NCBI GenBank assembly: GCA_910575075.1
Contig: CAJTCY010000015.1
Span: forward strand, 1 to 64,000
Length of the DNA: 64,000 nucleotides
Direction of reading: 5' to 3'
Source: Lachnospiraceae bacterium
Lineage (GTDB): Bacteria; Bacillota; Clostridia; Lachnospirales; Lachnospiraceae
Positions 18,414 to 26,843 of the stretch are shown one piece after another; within the stretch, counting starts at the first letter, position 1, and each line of letters begins with the position of its first letter. The notes under the pieces are model-generated. The model made no database searches. It was not told the origin of the DNA and saw only the letters and a program-made list of their open reading frames with translations. A program made the translations under genes and the position numbers.

Positions 18414-19261
18414 TCTTTTAAAATCTCCTCATAACTCTTATTAACGTCAATCATTACATAACTATGATGATGCTTCTGTTCCTCTAATGGAGGCAGTTTC
18501 ATGAAATCACCATATCTTTTCGCTAAATATTTTTCAGGTTCTGTAGGCGCACTGAATAAATGTCCTGCAAATTCTACCTTTTTAGGCTCGGCAAACCATT
18601 TTTTATCATAAGTAATTGCACCAAATAAGGTCACATCCTGTCCAAAATAATCTAAAATTTCTTTTCCATCTTTTACATTTCTCAATGCACATTCCAGTTT
18701 CTTTATTTTCTTTTTCCGCTTATCCCCACAATATATAGCAAGTATCAGCTTACTTCCTGTCTTTAAAATACTTCCATGATTGTATGGAACTCTCCCCGCT
18801 ACTAAGATTCTATAAATATAAGATCTCCATATATTGATCAAAAGTCCTGCCTTTGAACTCGGGCTGTTATAATACGGATATATATCAATATAGATTCCAT
18901 GGTGAATATCTAATCCTTCCTCATCTTTTTCGATGCAGGTCGTATTATTATCCCGAATCCTTACAATTATGGATTGAAAATTTTTATCACTATGCCTGCT
19001 CTGAATAAAGTATTTATCATCAAACTCTTTCTGCAATGTTAATAATCTGTCTACATCTTCTATAGGCATTAAAACATCAATATCATCATCCCAAGGTATA
19101 AATCCTTTATGACGGACAGCTCCAAGACATGTGCCAAATGCCAAATAATACCTTAATTCATTTTTTTCACATACTTCATCTAGTTTTTTTAAAATATTCA
19201 GCTGAACTTGCTGAATATCCTCGACACTGGCTTCCATAAAATTCTTCCTCTCTGTATACAT
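18410..19261 (-). CDS. LicD family phosphotransferase
   Basis: 283 residues. RYYLAFGTCLGAVRHKGFIP followed by WDDDIDVLMP is the LicD core, giving the nucleotidyltransferase-fold GT/GS and the metal-binding Asp triad; FIQSRHSDKNFQ and the later DIYPYYN also fit. LicD proteins move phosphocholine or other phospho-alcohols (in the fukutin relatives, ribitol phosphate) from a CDP carrier to a sugar. The overlap with the IspD/TarI-like gene indicates that the pair makes and transfers one CDP-activated group. Good ribosome sites precede both ATG 19261 (GAGAGG) and ATG 19237 (AGAGGAAG), so the start is uncertain by 8 codons. Confidence 0.85.
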   Translation of the reverse strand: MYTERKNFMEASVEDIQQVQLNILKKLDEVCEKNELRYYLAFGTCLGAVRHKGFIPWDDDIDVLMPIEDVDRLLTLQKEFDDKYFIQSRHSDKNFQSIIVRIRDNNTTCIEKDEEGLDIHHGIYIDIYPYYNSPSSKAGLLINIWRSYIYRILVAGRVPYNHGSILKTGSKLILAIYCGDKRKKKIKKLECALRNVKDGKEILDYFGQDVTLFGAITYDKKWFAEPKKVEFAGHLFSAPTEPEKYLAKRYGDFMKLPPLEEQKHHHSYVMIDVNKSYEEILKE

Positions 19262-19297
19262 AATAACCTCTCGGAATCTTTAAGCCAGTAAATATAA

Positions 19298-19537
19298 AGC
19301 TTTCAAATTCCATTTTTATTAAAATCCCCCACTTTTTTGCCAAAAACCCTTGACATCTTCATCGAAAAATGCGGCAGTCATACTGACTACCAAAATGTTG
19401 CAGAATTACTCCCCCAGCTTGAAAATACCCCGTTCCCCCTTGAAGGACAGCCTTATCAGTCTCTGCTTCTAATCTATAAAAAGCAGTTCCTTGATGTGTC
19501 CGTTTCCAAGGGGCTTATCAACAGGGATGGCTGCTAA
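19298..19537 (+). pseudogene. C-terminal fragment of an unidentified gene (possible mobile-element remnant)
   Basis: A protein-like frame (PKTLDIFIEKCGSHTDYQNV, then LLPQLENTPFPLEGQPYQSL, ending SKGLINRDGC) opens after an in-frame TAA at 19295-19297, with no ATG and no ribosome site, and ends in TAA/TAG-region at 19537. It has coding-like composition but clearly lacks its N-terminus. I do not recognise the family; the tail could be from a transposase or other accessory gene. It lies in the gap between the LicD gene and the acetyltransferase gene, opposite in strand to both, and probably marks a past insertion or recombination at the A/B cluster boundary. Confidence 0.4.
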
Positions 19538-19592
19538 CTCAGAATTATCCTGTGATATCAATTTCCTGCCTCCGTTTCGCACTTCATAACAT

Positions 19593-20165
19593 CTATTCTG
19601 CTGAGATCTCTTTATGGTTTCTGTCAAACAAATCCCAGGCATTCTCAATTTCTTCTTTGCTGATGTGCTGATTCTTTTCTATGGTTGCAAACTTCTGTTC
19701 TCTCCGTTTCTGTACAAACTCTTCAAAACCGCAGATTCTTCTGGCGGGTATCCCAGCGTATACGCCATTCGGCGCTAAATCTCTGTTTACCAAAGAATTA
19801 CTGCCGATAATCACGTTTTCACCTATTCTCACCCCATACAAAATAGTGGAATATGCACCGACAAAAACATTATCCATAATTTCTATACATCCCAAGCATT
19901 CAGGATACTCATACCCCTCCCCATGTATTTTTTCATATCCATTTAATACATGGTGAATTGCGTCATGGGTAACAAAGCGGACATTGCTTGCAATCATAAT
20001 ATTGTTGTGCAGCTTAATAAGCTCTGGATAAAGAGGGATTACTCTTGGCTGGTATGCTACACGCTCTCCCACCTCATAAAAAATGCTTTTCAGATATTCC
20101 GCTCTTTTTTGCGTGCCCCGCTTCAGATTAAGAAGAATCGTCTGTTTCATCCGTTCCTTTGTCAT
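19593..20165 (-). CDS. Hexapeptide-repeat acetyltransferase (maltose/xenobiotic acetyltransferase type)
   Basis: About 190 residues. NIMIASNVRFVTHDAIHHVL holds the catalytic His region of the CatB/maa-like group, and the LbH coil (GCIEIMDNVFVGAYSTILYG, IGENVIIGSNSLVNRDL) ends with NGVYAGIPARRI, the usual cofactor-side motif. It should O-acetylate a sugar of the repeat unit using acetyl-CoA. Two starts are possible: ATG 20177, or ATG 20165 with GGAG 6 nt upstream, which is preferred. It is the first gene of the minus-strand cluster A, divergent from the GT14-like gene, with a ~260-nt shared control region. Confidence 0.8.
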   Translation of the reverse strand: MTKERMKQTILLNLKRGTQKRAEYLKSIFYEVGERVAYQPRVIPLYPELIKLHNNIMIASNVRFVTHDAIHHVLNGYEKIHGEGYEYPECLGCIEIMDNVFVGAYSTILYGVRIGENVIIGSNSLVNRDLAPNGVYAGIPARRICGFEEFVQKRREQKFATIEKNQHISKEEIENAWDLFDRNHKEISAE

Positions 20166-20290
20166 ATACATCTCCATTTATTCTATTTTCTCTAAAAAAT
20201 GTCCTTTGTTTTACAAAGTATACCTTTTTAGAAAGTACAAAAACGATAGAGTTTTTATGTGTTTTACACAATTTGACAGGAAAGTTTTCC

Positions 20291-20318
20291 TTGCAAATTC
20301 GCTATAATATGTTAGAAT
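20291..20318 (+). promoter_or_regulatory. Promoter for the plus-strand cluster B operon
   Basis: TTGCAA at 20291-20296 and TAGAAT at 20313-20318, with 16 nt between. An overlapping TATAAT at 20303-20308 has no good -35 at the right distance (TTGACA at 20273 is 24 nt away). It lies in the divergent gap and would give a leader of about 100 nt to the GTG start at 20425. Confidence 0.5.
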
Positions 20319-20424
20319 GATATGAAGATATGGAGTTTAAAAAAGTATGCCTTTTTGGATTTTGCTGCAGCTTCTATGTTTCAGCAGACAAGATCGGCGT
20401 ATCCAAGCAAAAGGGAGATTTCCA

Positions 20425-21312
20425 GTGTGTAATATTAAAATAGCTTATTTATTAGTTGCTCATAAGTGTCCAGAACAAGTGAATGCCTTTATAGACCAGC
20501 TGTTAGACTATGGAAACTGTGACGTATATGTTCATGTAGATAAGAAAAACCCTGAACTGCTGAAAAATATCAAAAAATCATCGCGGGTATTCGTCTGCAG
20601 TATTTTTGACGTAAGATGGGGAAGTTTTGAAATCGTAAAGGCTGCCGTTGAATTAATGAGAGCAGCCATGAAATCTGAAAATAAATATTCACATATATAC
20701 TTCGGATCAGGTCAGGATTTATTAGTAAAACAGGGATTATATGAGTATTTAGACTGCCATCCGGATAATATCTTCCTGGAAATTACAGGCAGAATTAAAA
20801 ACTCAGACAGGGCGTCCGCCCGTTACAGAATCTGCTGGCCTAAAAAATTAATGATTCGAAATGACTTGCATCCCTACCGTTTTATCAGAATAGCAATGCA
20901 GTTTTTATGCCGCAGCGGGATTGTAATTCGTAAAAATAAAGTTACACTGAAAAATCCGGTTGATTTTTATGAGGGCCATACTTGGTTTATTATTCCCATT
21001 GCAGTCATGGAGTATATCATTTCATATCTAAATGACAATCCAGACTATTTTAAATTTTGGGAAAACAGCCTGGCATCTGATCTAATGTTTTTCCAAACAA
21101 TTATTATGAATTCATCCTTTGCAGATAAGATAAAAGGTGAATTAATGTATGTCAATTTTGGCAAAACATTCGGAACCATGAACCATCCCATGACAATTAC
21201 AATGGACGACATTGATAATATCAAAAAAGGTGATTATTACTGTGCCCGTAAATTTGAATGGAATGAAAAACAGTCAATAGATTATTTTACAAAATTAGTG
21301 AAGGAAAATTAA
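20425..21312 (+). CDS. GT14-like core-2/I-branching beta-1,6-N-acetylglucosaminyltransferase family
   Basis: About 295 residues. IKIAYLLVAHKCPEQVNAFI, VYVHVDKKN, VRWGSFEIVKA and HIYFGSGQDLLVK are the ordered motifs of the bacterial GT14 branch (vertebrate core-2/I GlcNAc transferases and bacterial xylosyl/GlcNAc transferases). HTWFIIPIAVMEYII follows as usual. It acts in the cytoplasm on the lipid-linked repeat unit. The start chosen is GTG 20425, because AGGGAG lies 7 nt upstream and the domain begins right there; an ATG at 20347 in frame would add 26 residues unlike the family. First gene of cluster B. Confidence 0.82.
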   Translation: MCNIKIAYLLVAHKCPEQVNAFIDQLLDYGNCDVYVHVDKKNPELLKNIKKSSRVFVCSIFDVRWGSFEIVKAAVELMRAAMKSENKYSHIYFGSGQDLLVKQGLYEYLDCHPDNIFLEITGRIKNSDRASARYRICWPKKLMIRNDLHPYRFIRIAMQFLCRSGIVIRKNKVTLKNPVDFYEGHTWFIIPIAVMEYIISYLNDNPDYFKFWENSLASDLMFFQTIIMNSSFADKIKGELMYVNFGKTFGTMNHPMTITMDDIDNIKKGDYYCARKFEWNEKQSIDYFTKLVKEN

Positions 21313-21314
21313 TC

Positions 21315-22436
21315 GTGAGAATTACACAGGACAAATGTTTAATCTGGCTGCTTATAGCCACCACATGCTTGAGCAGCAGTATATGGGAAATAGTGGGATG
21401 GGGGGCTATCTTTCTTCTTTATCTCATGTATAAAAGAGAATCCTCCATGCTGTGTATCAGCAAATATAAACTAAGTTTATGCATCCCTTTGGCTGCTGTC
21501 ATAGCTTATGTGATGATTCAGATCTGCATATTAAATCTGAATCTGTCGCAAAGCATCCGCTTATATGGGATTACCAAAACAGTAATTACTTTTCTGATTG
21601 TATATTTATTTCTCGGTGAATATATACAAGATCATGATGTCCTTCAGGATATATTGCCGTTATTATTGCTGATCAACTGGATTTCAGCACTCTATATTGT
21701 CACTGGCAATGAACGTTTCAATGTGATTGGCGGGTCCAGAAATTATCTGGGTGCAATCGATGTTGTGATTATTCCATATATTTTGAAATTCATGCCCAGT
21801 GAAAAAAAGAAAACAAAAATTCTCTGGATTGCAACCATTCTTCTGCTGGCGCTGTTTTCTGGTTCCAGAACTTTATTGGTTGCGTCACTGGTTGCCATCT
21901 GTTTTACCATTTTACTGGAAGGAAACCTGACCAAAAAATTAAAGTACCTGATAATCGCTGCTGCTTTTGTGCTGGTTTTACTCATGCTGCTTCCGGTAAT
22001 GGGCGGTAATGATAACTTTTCAAGAGCTATAAGCATTTTTACATCATTAGCCGACCAGGCAAGAAGCGATCTGGCAGATTCAGCTCTCACTCAATACCAG
22101 GGATACAGTGAAATTCAAAAACTCATCGGCAGCGGCAATAACCTTATTACATGGAGAGAAGCCCCGCCTCATAATTTTATCTATGAATTGCTGCTCTGCT
22201 ATGGAAAAATCGGCGTATTTACTTTTTTAACCGCTGTGGCCGGAGTAATATTTGCTATCTTGGCATCCAGAAACGTGAATAGAAAATATGCCGTACTGGT
22301 CATATTTTTAGCCTTAATCGTAGGACTTGTACAGCCCTTTATCACCTCAGGATTTTTATTTCAGATCGTGGCTGCCATATCATGTTTGACATTATTAAAA
22401 TTAGGAAATGACAGAAGTAATGAAATCAAAGTATAA
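21315..22436 (+). CDS. wzy: Wzy/O-antigen polymerase-like membrane protein
   Basis: 373 residues, about ten to eleven hydrophobic helices. FSGSRTLLVASLVAI is the conserved G-S-R-T segment preceding the large outside loop, and the loop ends in EAPPHNFIYELLLCYGKIGV, which matches the H-N-x2-L-x6-G-x3-G motif of O-antigen polymerases and ligases. It would polymerise the cluster B repeat unit. It starts 2 nt after the GT14-like gene and overlaps the next gene by 29 nt, so is part of one tight operon. Confidence 0.8.
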   Translation: MRITQDKCLIWLLIATTCLSSSIWEIVGWGAIFLLYLMYKRESSMLCISKYKLSLCIPLAAVIAYVMIQICILNLNLSQSIRLYGITKTVITFLIVYLFLGEYIQDHDVLQDILPLLLLINWISALYIVTGNERFNVIGGSRNYLGAIDVVIIPYILKFMPSEKKKTKILWIATILLLALFSGSRTLLVASLVAICFTILLEGNLTKKLKYLIIAAAFVLVLLMLLPVMGGNDNFSRAISIFTSLADQARSDLADSALTQYQGYSEIQKLIGSGNNLITWREAPPHNFIYELLLCYGKIGVFTFLTAVAGVIFAILASRNVNRKYAVLVIFLALIVGLVQPFITSGFLFQIVAAISCLTLLKLGNDRSNEIKV

Positions 22437-23628
22437 AAAAGTATATTTCGTGGTTTTGACCACGTACCAATTATTTATCTCTGATGCCTATGCACGATAT
22501 ATAAATGAAAAATACTCTGACACAGATATCATATTATTTACTGTCGGATTAAATACCAGGCAGTTTAACACCGAAGGCAGATACCAGATTGTTTCCGTTC
22601 CCGATTTAAATCGAAGCAAAGGCAGGAGAATCTGGCAGAGACTATATTGGAGCGGAAGGCTGTTTGCCTGCTCGCCGCTTGCTGAGTATTTTAAGCATTT
22701 ATCAGAATGCCATCTGTTCGTTTTTAATGATAATGAGCCTATCTCTAACAAGTTAATGCGCATCACACACAAAGGACGGCATAACAGCATTTCCATAATA
22801 GAAGAAGGCATCGGCATCTATGAAATCACACAATTGTCCGGCAAAAAATTAAATGCCAGGCAGTTGTTCCGATACGCTGTTACCTGGATTTTAGGTTCTC
22901 CTATGCAGTATAAAGCTGTCGGAGAGAATAAAATGATAAAAAATGCGGTTGTCAGTGATGTAGAATTATTCTGCAAATTAGATAAGGCAAAAGGAAAAAC
23001 AGTCCTCTTTCAGGATAAGCGCGCTCTTTACAGACATGCAGACGGGTTTTTAGCCAGAAACAATCTCAGATGTGACGGGTACGGGGAATATGAAACATTG
23101 TATCTGGGACAGCCGCTCAACGAAACTGGCACCATGTCTTCTGGTGAGGAAGATTATATATTATTCTTATTAAAAGACATCGGAAAAGTTTTAATAAAAC
23201 CGCATCCACGTGAGCAGATGGACAAGTATGATGAACTGGTGCAAAAGAACAGCAATATTAAAATATTGGATGGCGATATCGCTCTTCTTCCGCTGGAATG
23301 TTTATTAAGCGTACTTCATGTGAAAACCCTGATTTCCTTTAATTCATCCGCCGGCGTCAATCTGGCCAAGGCAAATCCGGATATCACAAGCATTTTTACT
23401 TACGATATGCCAGAGTCCCGGAAATTTCTGGAACAATGGAACAATGGATACGCTGAAATGAACAGAAACTTGTTCCAAAGTGCTGACCATAACCTGATGG
23501 TTCCCTCTTCCTACCATGAATATCTTGATTTTGTCATGAATGCAAAGAACCATTCTGGGCAGCAGGGGGACGGTCATGCCGAGACGAAGAGCACGCTTGA
23601 AGAGATAGATCATATCATGAATCAGTAA
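22408..23628 (+). CDS. Sialyltransferase-like (GT52/polysialyltransferase-type) glycosyltransferase
   Basis: 406 residues with the three short motifs of bacterial GT-B sialyltransferases of the GT38/GT52 type: an acidic pair plus Gly (EEGIGIYE, Glu132-Glu133-Gly134), the HP motif (IKPHPRE, His266-Pro267) and the serine pair (SFNSSAGVN, Ser313-Ser314) that binds the CMP phosphate. The presence of NeuB and NeuA-type genes 3-5 kb downstream in the same operon supports transfer of a CMP-activated nonulosonic acid onto the repeat unit. It overlaps the wzy gene; a second possible ATG is at 22420. Overall similarity to characterised enzymes is low, so this call depends on the motifs and context. Confidence 0.65.
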   Translation: MTEVMKSKYKKVYFVVLTTYQLFISDAYARYINEKYSDTDIILFTVGLNTRQFNTEGRYQIVSVPDLNRSKGRRIWQRLYWSGRLFACSPLAEYFKHLSECHLFVFNDNEPISNKLMRITHKGRHNSISIIEEGIGIYEITQLSGKKLNARQLFRYAVTWILGSPMQYKAVGENKMIKNAVVSDVELFCKLDKAKGKTVLFQDKRALYRHADGFLARNNLRCDGYGEYETLYLGQPLNETGTMSSGEEDYILFLLKDIGKVLIKPHPREQMDKYDELVQKNSNIKILDGDIALLPLECLLSVLHVKTLISFNSSAGVNLAKANPDITSIFTYDMPESRKFLEQWNNGYAEMNRNLFQSADHNLMVPSSYHEYLDFVMNAKNHSGQQGDGHAETKSTLEEIDHIMNQ

Positions 23629-23653
23629 CTTCAAACCAGATACGGGTGAAAAC

Positions 23654-25048
23654 ATGCAGACAAAAAAGATTTCCAGCCAAAATGCAACCACAATTTTAAA
23701 TATACTAAGCACTGTGATCTTACAGGGACTGGCTTTTATTTCTTCACCATATTTTTCAAGGACTCTGGGAACTGCAAACTTTGGCATTGTATCGGTATAT
23801 ACCACATGGGTCCAGGTGGTTTCCATTGTGTTTGGCTTAAGAATTAATGGCGTCCTGATTATGGGGCAGAATGAGTATCCAGAAGAGAAGCAGAAGGGAT
23901 TTCAGTCTTCCATTATGTTTTTATCAATTGTAACGTATGCTTTTTTTTCACTGGTTACTATTGGAATAACCGGCATTCTGCTGCAAAGCAATTTTCAGAT
24001 GGTGCTGCTCATACTCTTACATGGATTTGGTCAGTGCTGCGTTTCCTTCGCAAACAGCAAATTCACAAATGAATTCAAAGCTGACGCAAACTTTATGCTC
24101 TCGGTTCTGATGTCGGTAAGCACCATTATCCTCTCTGTCATTTTAATCAGAAATACTCCTTCCCCCATAAATTATTGGGGACGCATATACGGTGAGGCGA
24201 TTCCCTATCTGATCGTCGGCGTCATCATAACCGCATTCGTTTTGGCAAGAGGAAAGATTTTTATAGACATTGCTTATTGGAAGTTTAGTATCCCGCTGGC
24301 AGTGCCGATGGTCTTCCATACATTGGCTGGCATTGTTTTAAATCAGTCGGACCGGGTGATGCTGCAAAGCATGACCACGGATTCTGTTGTCGGCATTTAC
24401 AGCCTTGCATATACCTTCAGTAATGTATTGTTTGTCTGCTGGTCAGCCTTAAACAATAGCTGGGTGCCCTTCTTTTATGAGTACATGAGGCGGAATCAAT
24501 TGGCTTTGATGAAGAAAAAAGCCATGAATTATACAGAGCTTTTCTGTGTGGTCACATGCGGATTTATGCTGCTGACGCCAGAAGTCTATCATATATTTGC
24601 CAGCGAAGATTATTGGAGCGGGACGAGCATGATCCCTCTTCTGGCAATTGGGACATTTTTTGTCTTTTTGTACAGTTTTCCTGTGAACTATGAAATTTTT
24701 TATAAGAAAACAAAGATGATTGCATATGCCAGTGTCTTTGGCGCTGGATGCAACATACTGCTGAATTATTTTTTAATAAAAATTGCAGGCGGATACGGCG
24801 CTGCAATCGCAACGTTATTATCCTACATTTTACAGTTTATCCTGCATCACATAAACGCTGAGAAAATTTCCAGAAAAAACGAGGACTATCCCTTTAAAAT
24901 AACCGAATTTTTACCATACGTTTTAATCATCACTGCTATTTGCCTATTGTGTACTTTTTCCGTACCAGGAGTGATCCGTTGGATTATGGCGTTATCCGCT
25001 GGAGCATTTGAAGTATATAGAATGGCTCGTAGAAAAAGTATTTTTTAA
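23654..25048 (+). CDS. wzx: Wzx-type oligosaccharide flippase (cluster B)
   Basis: 464 residues with about twelve to fourteen helices. ILQGLAFISSPYFSRTLGTA and the following FGIVSVYTTWVQ are typical PST-branch N-terminal features, and QSDRVMLQSMTTDSVVGIYS is the conserved middle motif. It flips the cluster B lipid-linked unit. Clearly different from the cluster A flippase at 11636, as expected if the two translocate different repeat units. The ribosome site (GGGTG) is weak. It lies between the sialyltransferase-like gene and an acetyltransferase gene. Confidence 0.9.
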   Translation: MQTKKISSQNATTILNILSTVILQGLAFISSPYFSRTLGTANFGIVSVYTTWVQVVSIVFGLRINGVLIMGQNEYPEEKQKGFQSSIMFLSIVTYAFFSLVTIGITGILLQSNFQMVLLILLHGFGQCCVSFANSKFTNEFKADANFMLSVLMSVSTIILSVILIRNTPSPINYWGRIYGEAIPYLIVGVIITAFVLARGKIFIDIAYWKFSIPLAVPMVFHTLAGIVLNQSDRVMLQSMTTDSVVGIYSLAYTFSNVLFVCWSALNNSWVPFFYEYMRRNQLALMKKKAMNYTELFCVVTCGFMLLTPEVYHIFASEDYWSGTSMIPLLAIGTFFVFLYSFPVNYEIFYKKTKMIAYASVFGAGCNILLNYFLIKIAGGYGAAIATLLSYILQFILHHINAEKISRKNEDYPFKITEFLPYVLIITAICLLCTFSVPGVIRWIMALSAGAFEVYRMARRKSIF

Positions 25049-25065
25049 TATCAGGGAGAAATAAG

Positions 25066-25734
25066 ATGCTTCGATCAGTTTTAAAAAACATATTGATGAG
25101 AAAATACAGAAAAATGTGCCCTGGATATGAGGGCGGGGTAACCGGTGTCAATATCGTAAACTGCAAATTTGAAGATCATGTATATGTAGCGCATCATGCT
25201 CAGATACAGGACAGCTTTATAGGCAACCATACTTCTATCGGCAGATTCGATAAAATACGCGAAGCAAAAATAGGAAAATACTGCAGTCTGTCATGGGATG
25301 TTACCGTAGGCGCGCCGACTCATCCCTTTAAAACGATTACAAACTGCGCTCTCACTTACCGCAGAGAATACGGCGTTGTGGACAAAGATGAATATTTCCC
25401 GCAAAAGAAAACTGTAATTGACAATGATGTCTGGATTGGATGCGACGTGACCGTAATTTCTGGTGTGCATATTGGAAACGGAGCCATAGTAGGCGCCGGA
25501 GCAGTCGTCACCAGGGATATTCCAGATTATGAAATATGGGCAGGCGTCCCGGCAAAAAAAATCGGCCAGCGTTTTTCGGATGAGGTCATTAAAATTTTAG
25601 AGGAAATACAATGGTGGAATTGGAGCACGGAAGAAATTAAAGATAATATAGATTTTTTTAAAGCAGATCTGAATATAGAGATTGCAGAACAATTATCAGA
25701 GAAACACTTAAAATTCACAAAGGGTGACAAATAA
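25066..25734 (+). CDS. CatB-like hexapeptide acetyltransferase
   Basis: 222 residues. IGNHTSIGRFDKIREAKIGK starts the LbH coil, THPFKT carries the catalytic His of the CatB/WcaF-like family, and IDNDVWIGCDVTVISGVHIG with GAGAVVTRDIPDYEIWAGVP completes it. The C-terminal helix (QWWNWSTEEIKDNIDFF) is common in the xenobiotic and sugar O-acetyltransferases of this branch. It would acetylate a sugar of the cluster B polymer. GGGAG precedes the ATG; the next gene starts immediately after its stop codon. Confidence 0.85.
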   Translation: MLRSVLKNILMRKYRKMCPGYEGGVTGVNIVNCKFEDHVYVAHHAQIQDSFIGNHTSIGRFDKIREAKIGKYCSLSWDVTVGAPTHPFKTITNCALTYRREYGVVDKDEYFPQKKTVIDNDVWIGCDVTVISGVHIGNGAIVGAGAVVTRDIPDYEIWAGVPAKKIGQRFSDEVIKILEEIQWWNWSTEEIKDNIDFFKADLNIEIAEQLSEKHLKFTKGDK

Positions 25735-26832
25735 ATGAAAGCATTATTTTTACATGGTGCAATAAAAAACGCAGGAGATTTCCTCATTGCCCATAGATCT
25801 GAATTGTTAATAAAGAAACTGATTCCCGATATCGAATTGATTTCCCGTTGGGAAGGCGGTCAGATCCAGGATATGATCCAGGATATAGATGGGATTATTT
25901 TTTGCGGAGGTCCTTTTTTCACTCCCACAATTTATCCCCAGGATATCCCTTTGATTCCTGATATAACCAAGCTCCATATCCCTATGATAAATGTCGGAGG
26001 CGGATGGTTTGGAAGTGACTCACGGACAAAGACCATCTTAAATTACCATATCAACGATACCAGCATTCATCTTTTAAAACATATTGAAAAATCATCTTCG
26101 CAGTTAAGCTGCCGTGATTGGTTTACAACCAATATGCTACGTTCCAAAGGCTTCACGGCAGATATGCATGGATGTCCTGCCTGGTATGATACAGATTATA
26201 TCGGTCAGACAGAATTGAGAAGAAAAGGCGGGATAAATAAAATTTGTGTTTCCGATCCTGCTGATGTCAAAAATTCTCAGGCCGCAGCAATTTTGCTTAA
26301 ATGTTTACGTGAAAAATTCCCTAACGCAGAAATTGTGTATGTCTTTCACAGAGGGGCCTGGGAGCCGGAGGAAGGCAGATATGGAGAACGCAGAAGAAAA
26401 GGAATTGAGACCATACTCAAAGAGACCGGTATTAATTGGATTAATATCGCCGGCAGCCATGAAGGCTTTGACATTTACGATACCTGTGATCTTCATATCG
26501 GCTTTAGAGTTCACGCGCATATTTATAATTTAAGCCATAGGAACAAAAGCATTCTCATTGAAGAAGACGGGCGCGGCGCCGGAGTCAATCAGGCGCTGGG
26601 ATTAAACAGCATTCACGCATATGATGAAAACAGGCAGTACAAACATACCCTGGTCAGAAAGGCAGAAAACAGGCTGTGGCCAAAAATCAACCAGCATTTA
26701 AAAGAAGATATCCTCTTTCAGATAGAAAGAGTAAATGATACCGAAGGCATAGAATATGAACATGCATTTAAGAAAATGCAGTTCTATTACAATAAAATGT
26801 GTAACCATATATTAAAAATTACAAAATGGTAG
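25735..26832 (+). CDS. Polysaccharide pyruvyltransferase family protein
   Basis: 365 residues. The start MKALFLHGAIKNAGDFLIAH, IIFCGGPFFTP, NVGGGWFG and especially IGFRVHAHIYNLSHRNKSIL match the CsaB/WcaK-type pyruvyltransferase family, with the C-terminal G-F/L-R-V-H-A-H motif involved in binding the donor. Known members attach a ketal pyruvate from phosphoenolpyruvate to a sugar hydroxyl pair; some family members in nonulosonic gene sets have unknown roles. Cytoplasmic. It adjoins the acetyltransferase and the NeuA-PseG gene, and its last codons overlap the ribosome site of the latter. Confidence 0.82.
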   Translation: MKALFLHGAIKNAGDFLIAHRSELLIKKLIPDIELISRWEGGQIQDMIQDIDGIIFCGGPFFTPTIYPQDIPLIPDITKLHIPMINVGGGWFGSDSRTKTILNYHINDTSIHLLKHIEKSSSQLSCRDWFTTNMLRSKGFTADMHGCPAWYDTDYIGQTELRRKGGINKICVSDPADVKNSQAAAILLKCLREKFPNAEIVYVFHRGAWEPEEGRYGERRRKGIETILKETGINWINIAGSHEGFDIYDTCDLHIGFRVHAHIYNLSHRNKSILIEEDGRGAGVNQALGLNSIHAYDENRQYKHTLVRKAENRLWPKINQHLKEDILFQIERVNDTEGIEYEHAFKKMQFYYNKMCNHILKITKW

Positions 26833-26843
26833 GAGAACAGGCA

